Positions 61,570 through 64,000 of a DNA stretch of 64,000 nt are shown piece after piece. Origin of the DNA: JAHJQQ01 sp963737555 (GTDB lineage: Bacteria; Pseudomonadota; Gammaproteobacteria; Thiohalobacterales; Thiohalobacteraceae); contig CAVTTB010000005.1 in the NCBI GenBank assembly GCA_963737555.1, positions 237,019 to 301,018 on the forward strand, in the 5' to 3' direction. The notes beneath the pieces were generated by a model. It was given only the letters and a program-made list of their open reading frames with translations, was not told where the DNA came from and did no database searches. Both the position numbers and the translations under genes were made by a program. Within the stretch, counting starts at the first letter, position 1. Every line of letters begins with the position of its first letter.

Positions 61570-62484
61570 ATGTCTGATGCGATGCAGGTACCGCTGGTTT
61601 CCGTGATCATTCCTTGCCGGAATCACGCGCGCGAACTCGAAGCGTGTCTGCGGGCACTGGCGCAACAGGATCTCGATGCAGCATTCGAAACCATCGTGGT
61701 GGATTCTGCGGGCGACCCACAGCTGCGGGATGTCGCCGCGCGTTTTCCGGGCGTGCGCACCGTCGGCAGCGACGCGGTGCTGGGCGCGGGGGCGGCCCGG
61801 AATTTCGGCGCGCAGTGTGCTGCGGGGAGTATCCTCGCGTTTGTGGATGCCGACTGTGAACCGGAGCCGGGATGGCTTAGTGCATTGGTAGCGAGCCTCA
61901 AGACGGGAGGTCGGCTGGTCGGTGGGCCGGTGAGCAATGCCAAGCCGTTTCACGTCATCAGGGTGGCGGACAATCTGTTGCAGTTCGCCGACTCGGCACC
62001 GGGCCGCCCCGATGAGCGTGCGGATCATTTTCCAAGCTGCAATATGGCGATCGCCCGCGCCGATTTCCAGCATATCGGGGGATTCCCTGTGATCAGATTC
62101 TCCGCCTGCGAGGATGTCATGTTCTGCGAGACCGCCAAGGCCGCCTGGCCGGAAGGAATGCGGTTTGTGAACGGGATGCGCGTCAAACATCTGGGTCGCG
62201 GCAGTCTGATGCAGTACTGGCGCCACCAGGAGCAGTTCGGATATTGTCGCGCTGCATTGAATCTCAGACTGCGCAACGAGCACCGGCGACTCGGAAGGAA
62301 CGCGATCATGATAGTGCCCGTGATGCTGAAGCGATTGAGTTACATTCTTGGCCGCGCGGCACGCTGGAATAGACCCGGGCTGCTGTATGCGCTCTGCCTG
62401 TTGCCGCTGCTGCTGTTTGGGCTCGCCGGCTGGGCCGTGGGATTCCGGCGCGGCTGTGTCGGCGCGCCGGAGACCGGTCGGTGA
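61570..62484 (+). CDS. Family 2 glycosyltransferase
   Basis: This 304-residue GT2 has a short start (MSDAMQVPLVSVIIPCRNHA), ELEACLRALAQQDLD, ETIVVDSAGDPQLRDVAARF, GAARNFGAQCAAGSILAFVD with the DxD motif VDADCEPEPGW, and a C-terminal part containing CNMAIARADFQHIGGFPVIR and SACEDVMFC. A hydrophobic helix near the end (PGLLYALCLLPLLLFGLAGW) may anchor it. It lies between the two phosphatase-like paralogues. Confidence 0.82.
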   Translation: MSDAMQVPLVSVIIPCRNHARELEACLRALAQQDLDAAFETIVVDSAGDPQLRDVAARFPGVRTVGSDAVLGAGAARNFGAQCAAGSILAFVDADCEPEPGWLSALVASLKTGGRLVGGPVSNAKPFHVIRVADNLLQFADSAPGRPDERADHFPSCNMAIARADFQHIGGFPVIRFSACEDVMFCETAKAAWPEGMRFVNGMRVKHLGRGSLMQYWRHQEQFGYCRAALNLRLRNEHRRLGRNAIMIVPVMLKRLSYILGRAARWNRPGLLYALCLLPLLLFGLAGWAVGFRRGCVGAPETGR

Positions 62485-62526
62485 ACGTATGATGAAGCGC
62501 ACGGGATCGGCAGGGAGGCTGACGCT

Positions 62527-64000
62527 ATGACAACATCAGGCGGAAATCCGCGGGTGCTGATGATCGGACTCGACGCGGCCGAAATCAGCCTCATCGACCA
62601 ATGGAGCCGTGACGGTTCGCTGCCCAATCTCCGGATGCTGCGGGACAAGAGTGCCTTTGGTCCGCTGAAATCGACTGCGGATTGGCTGGCGGGTTCTCCC
62701 TGGCCGACGTTCTACACCGGGACTCCGCCAAGCCATCACGGCCTGTATCACTACTTGCTGTGGAAACCCGACGCCATGTCGACGGTGCGCCCAACGCCGG
62801 ACTGGTTGCCGTTGAACCCGTTTTGGCGGCAACTGGGCGATGTGGGCAAACGGGTCATCGCACTGGATGTGCCGCTCACGTACGCGCCGCCGCCGTTCGC
62901 GGGCGTGGAGATTTCGGGTTGGGCAACCCACGAATTACTGGTTCCGCCAGTCTATTACCCGGCTTCGATTCGGGATTGGGTCACCGATCAGTTCGGAAGC
63001 CCACCGCGAGACGAGGAAGAATACGGGCTGATGAAGCCGAAAGAACTGCTGAACATTCGCGACCACCTGATCGCGTTGACGGAAAGCGCGGCGGATCTCA
63101 GTGTCGGCTTGATGCAAAAAGAGGCTTGGGATCTGATGCTGGTGTGCTTTTCGGCAACGCACCGTGGCGGACACAAACTCTGGAACCTGGACGGAATGGC
63201 GGGCGAAGCATCGAGATGACGAGCACGCTCGCCTGCAAGGCGCACTGCGGGACATTTACATTGCCTGCGACCAAGCCATCGGGCGGCTGCTGGAAGCCGC
63301 AGGCGACCCGGTGACCGTGGTGGTGTTCTCACTGCACGGCATGGGAGAAAACGTCTGTCGCAGTGAACTGCTTCCGGAAATGCTCCGACCGATCCTGGCC
63401 GACGATGTGCGGCCACAAACGCTCTCATCCCCGCGGCGACTCGCAGCCAAGCTGCGGGGCAGCGTGCCGATGCACCTCCGCAACGCGATCAAATCGCGTT
63501 TGCCCATAGCCGTGCAGGATCGGCTGACCGCCTATTGGCGCACTGGCGGGATCGACTGGCCGTCGACACCGGCGTTCGCTTTGGCGAGCGACCTGCAAGG
63601 ATACATCCGCATCAACCTGCGTGACCGCGAGGCCGCGGGCGTGGTTGCCTCGCAGGCCGAATATGACCGGCTGTGTGAGCGCATCAGCGACGGCCTCAAA
63701 ACCTATGTCGATGCCGACACCGGGCAGGCACTGGTACGCGACATCGCACGGTGCAGTGATCTTTATCCTGCCGGTGAGCGCGGGTCGGACCTGCCGGACC
63801 TGGTGGTGCGGTGGAACTCCACGCCCGCCGCCTTGCACCGGACCATTACCTCGGACCGTTACGGCACCATCACTTGGCCGACACCCGGACGCCATCCATC
63901 GGGCCGCAGCGGCAATCACCGTCCGACTGGCTTTGTGCTGGCCTGCGGCGACGCCTTCGAACCCGGCGGCAACATCGAAGGGGCGAATATTCTGGATCTT
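62527..64000 (+). CDS. Alkaline phosphatase superfamily protein, second paralogue, 3'-partial, one frameshift
   Basis: This protein is close in sequence to the 59944 gene along its whole visible length: LMIGLDAAEISLIDQWSRDG, SPWPTFYTGTPPSHHGLYHY, then after a frame change near 63215, FSLHGMGENVCRSELLPEML and ITWPTPGRHPSGRSGNHRPT. It runs off the right end of the window (last residues NIEGANILDL). The frame break follows WNLDGMAGEAS. ATG 62527 follows a weak AGG-containing leader. Confidence 0.76.

Noticed and set aside
1..64000. tRNA or rRNA genes
   Set aside because: No cloverleaf with the conserved GGTTCGANTCC-type T-arm or rRNA-like sequence was seen while reading the intergenic gaps; a small RNA gene could still have been missed.

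Overview
The window (64 kb, GC-rich) most resembles the chromosome of a denitrifying gammaproteobacterium. The evidence is a complete heme cd1 nitrite reductase and heme d1 operon, norCB/norQ, FNR-type boxes, RAYT-associated palindromes, an integron cassette cluster, and TonB, ExbB and ExbD genes. No rRNA or tRNA gene, CRISPR array or integrase was seen. Genus-level assignment is not possible from the sequence alone.

Layout. (1) 1-2 kb: the 3' part of an ABC-F ATPase and two small DUF genes. (2) 2.1-9.2 kb: a minus-strand island that looks like a conflict or defence module. Transcription runs from a QEGLA-motif metallopeptidase-like gene through two unknown genes, a TIR-transmembrane protein and a TRAFs-binding/TPR/SLOG-like protein to a patatin phospholipase. 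(3) 9.2-16.8 kb: envelope and hypothetical genes (VWA repeat protein, OmpA-like barrel, TPR lipoprotein) separated by palindromic repeats. (4) 16.8-19.1 kb: an integrase-less cluster of integron cassettes (CALIN) with five attC-like sites. (5) 19.3-26.6 kb: a TetR regulator, a TauE/SafE-like membrane protein, a sigma-54 activator, and ExbD, ExbB, a NosA/OprC-type copper receptor and TonB. (6) 26.8-38.5 kb: the minus-strand denitrification operon nirS-E-C-F-D-L-G-H-J-N with nirI upstream. Nested palindromes sit at three of its gene boundaries. (7) 38.5-53.7 kb: an FNR-type regulator, norQ, norB and norC. Two further heme-copper oxidase-superfamily units follow. One has a GGGHVLQF motif and pairs with a cytochrome b/ferredoxin protein. 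The other is a CuA-type enzyme with Gln in place of the catalytic Tyr, and it comes with CtaB, CtaA, SCO and NorE/NorF-like subunits. (8) 53.8-64 kb: a surface polysaccharide region with glycosyltransferases, a flippase, HprK-like and DUF6817 proteins and two alkaline-phosphatase-superfamily paralogues.

How it fits together. FNR-type boxes lie upstream of nirS, norC, norQ, the cytochrome b/ferredoxin gene, the CuA-type operon and the norE-like gene, and an FNR-like regulator is encoded among them. Together they form a nitrite-to-N2O respiratory regulon with possibly three different NO-reducing enzymes. The copper receptor could supply metal.

Caution: about 25 apparent single-base frameshifts are spread over at least 15 genes, including norB, which carries about five. 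Most are probably uncorrected indels in the assembly, so these genes are described as CDS with the break noted rather than as pseudogenes.
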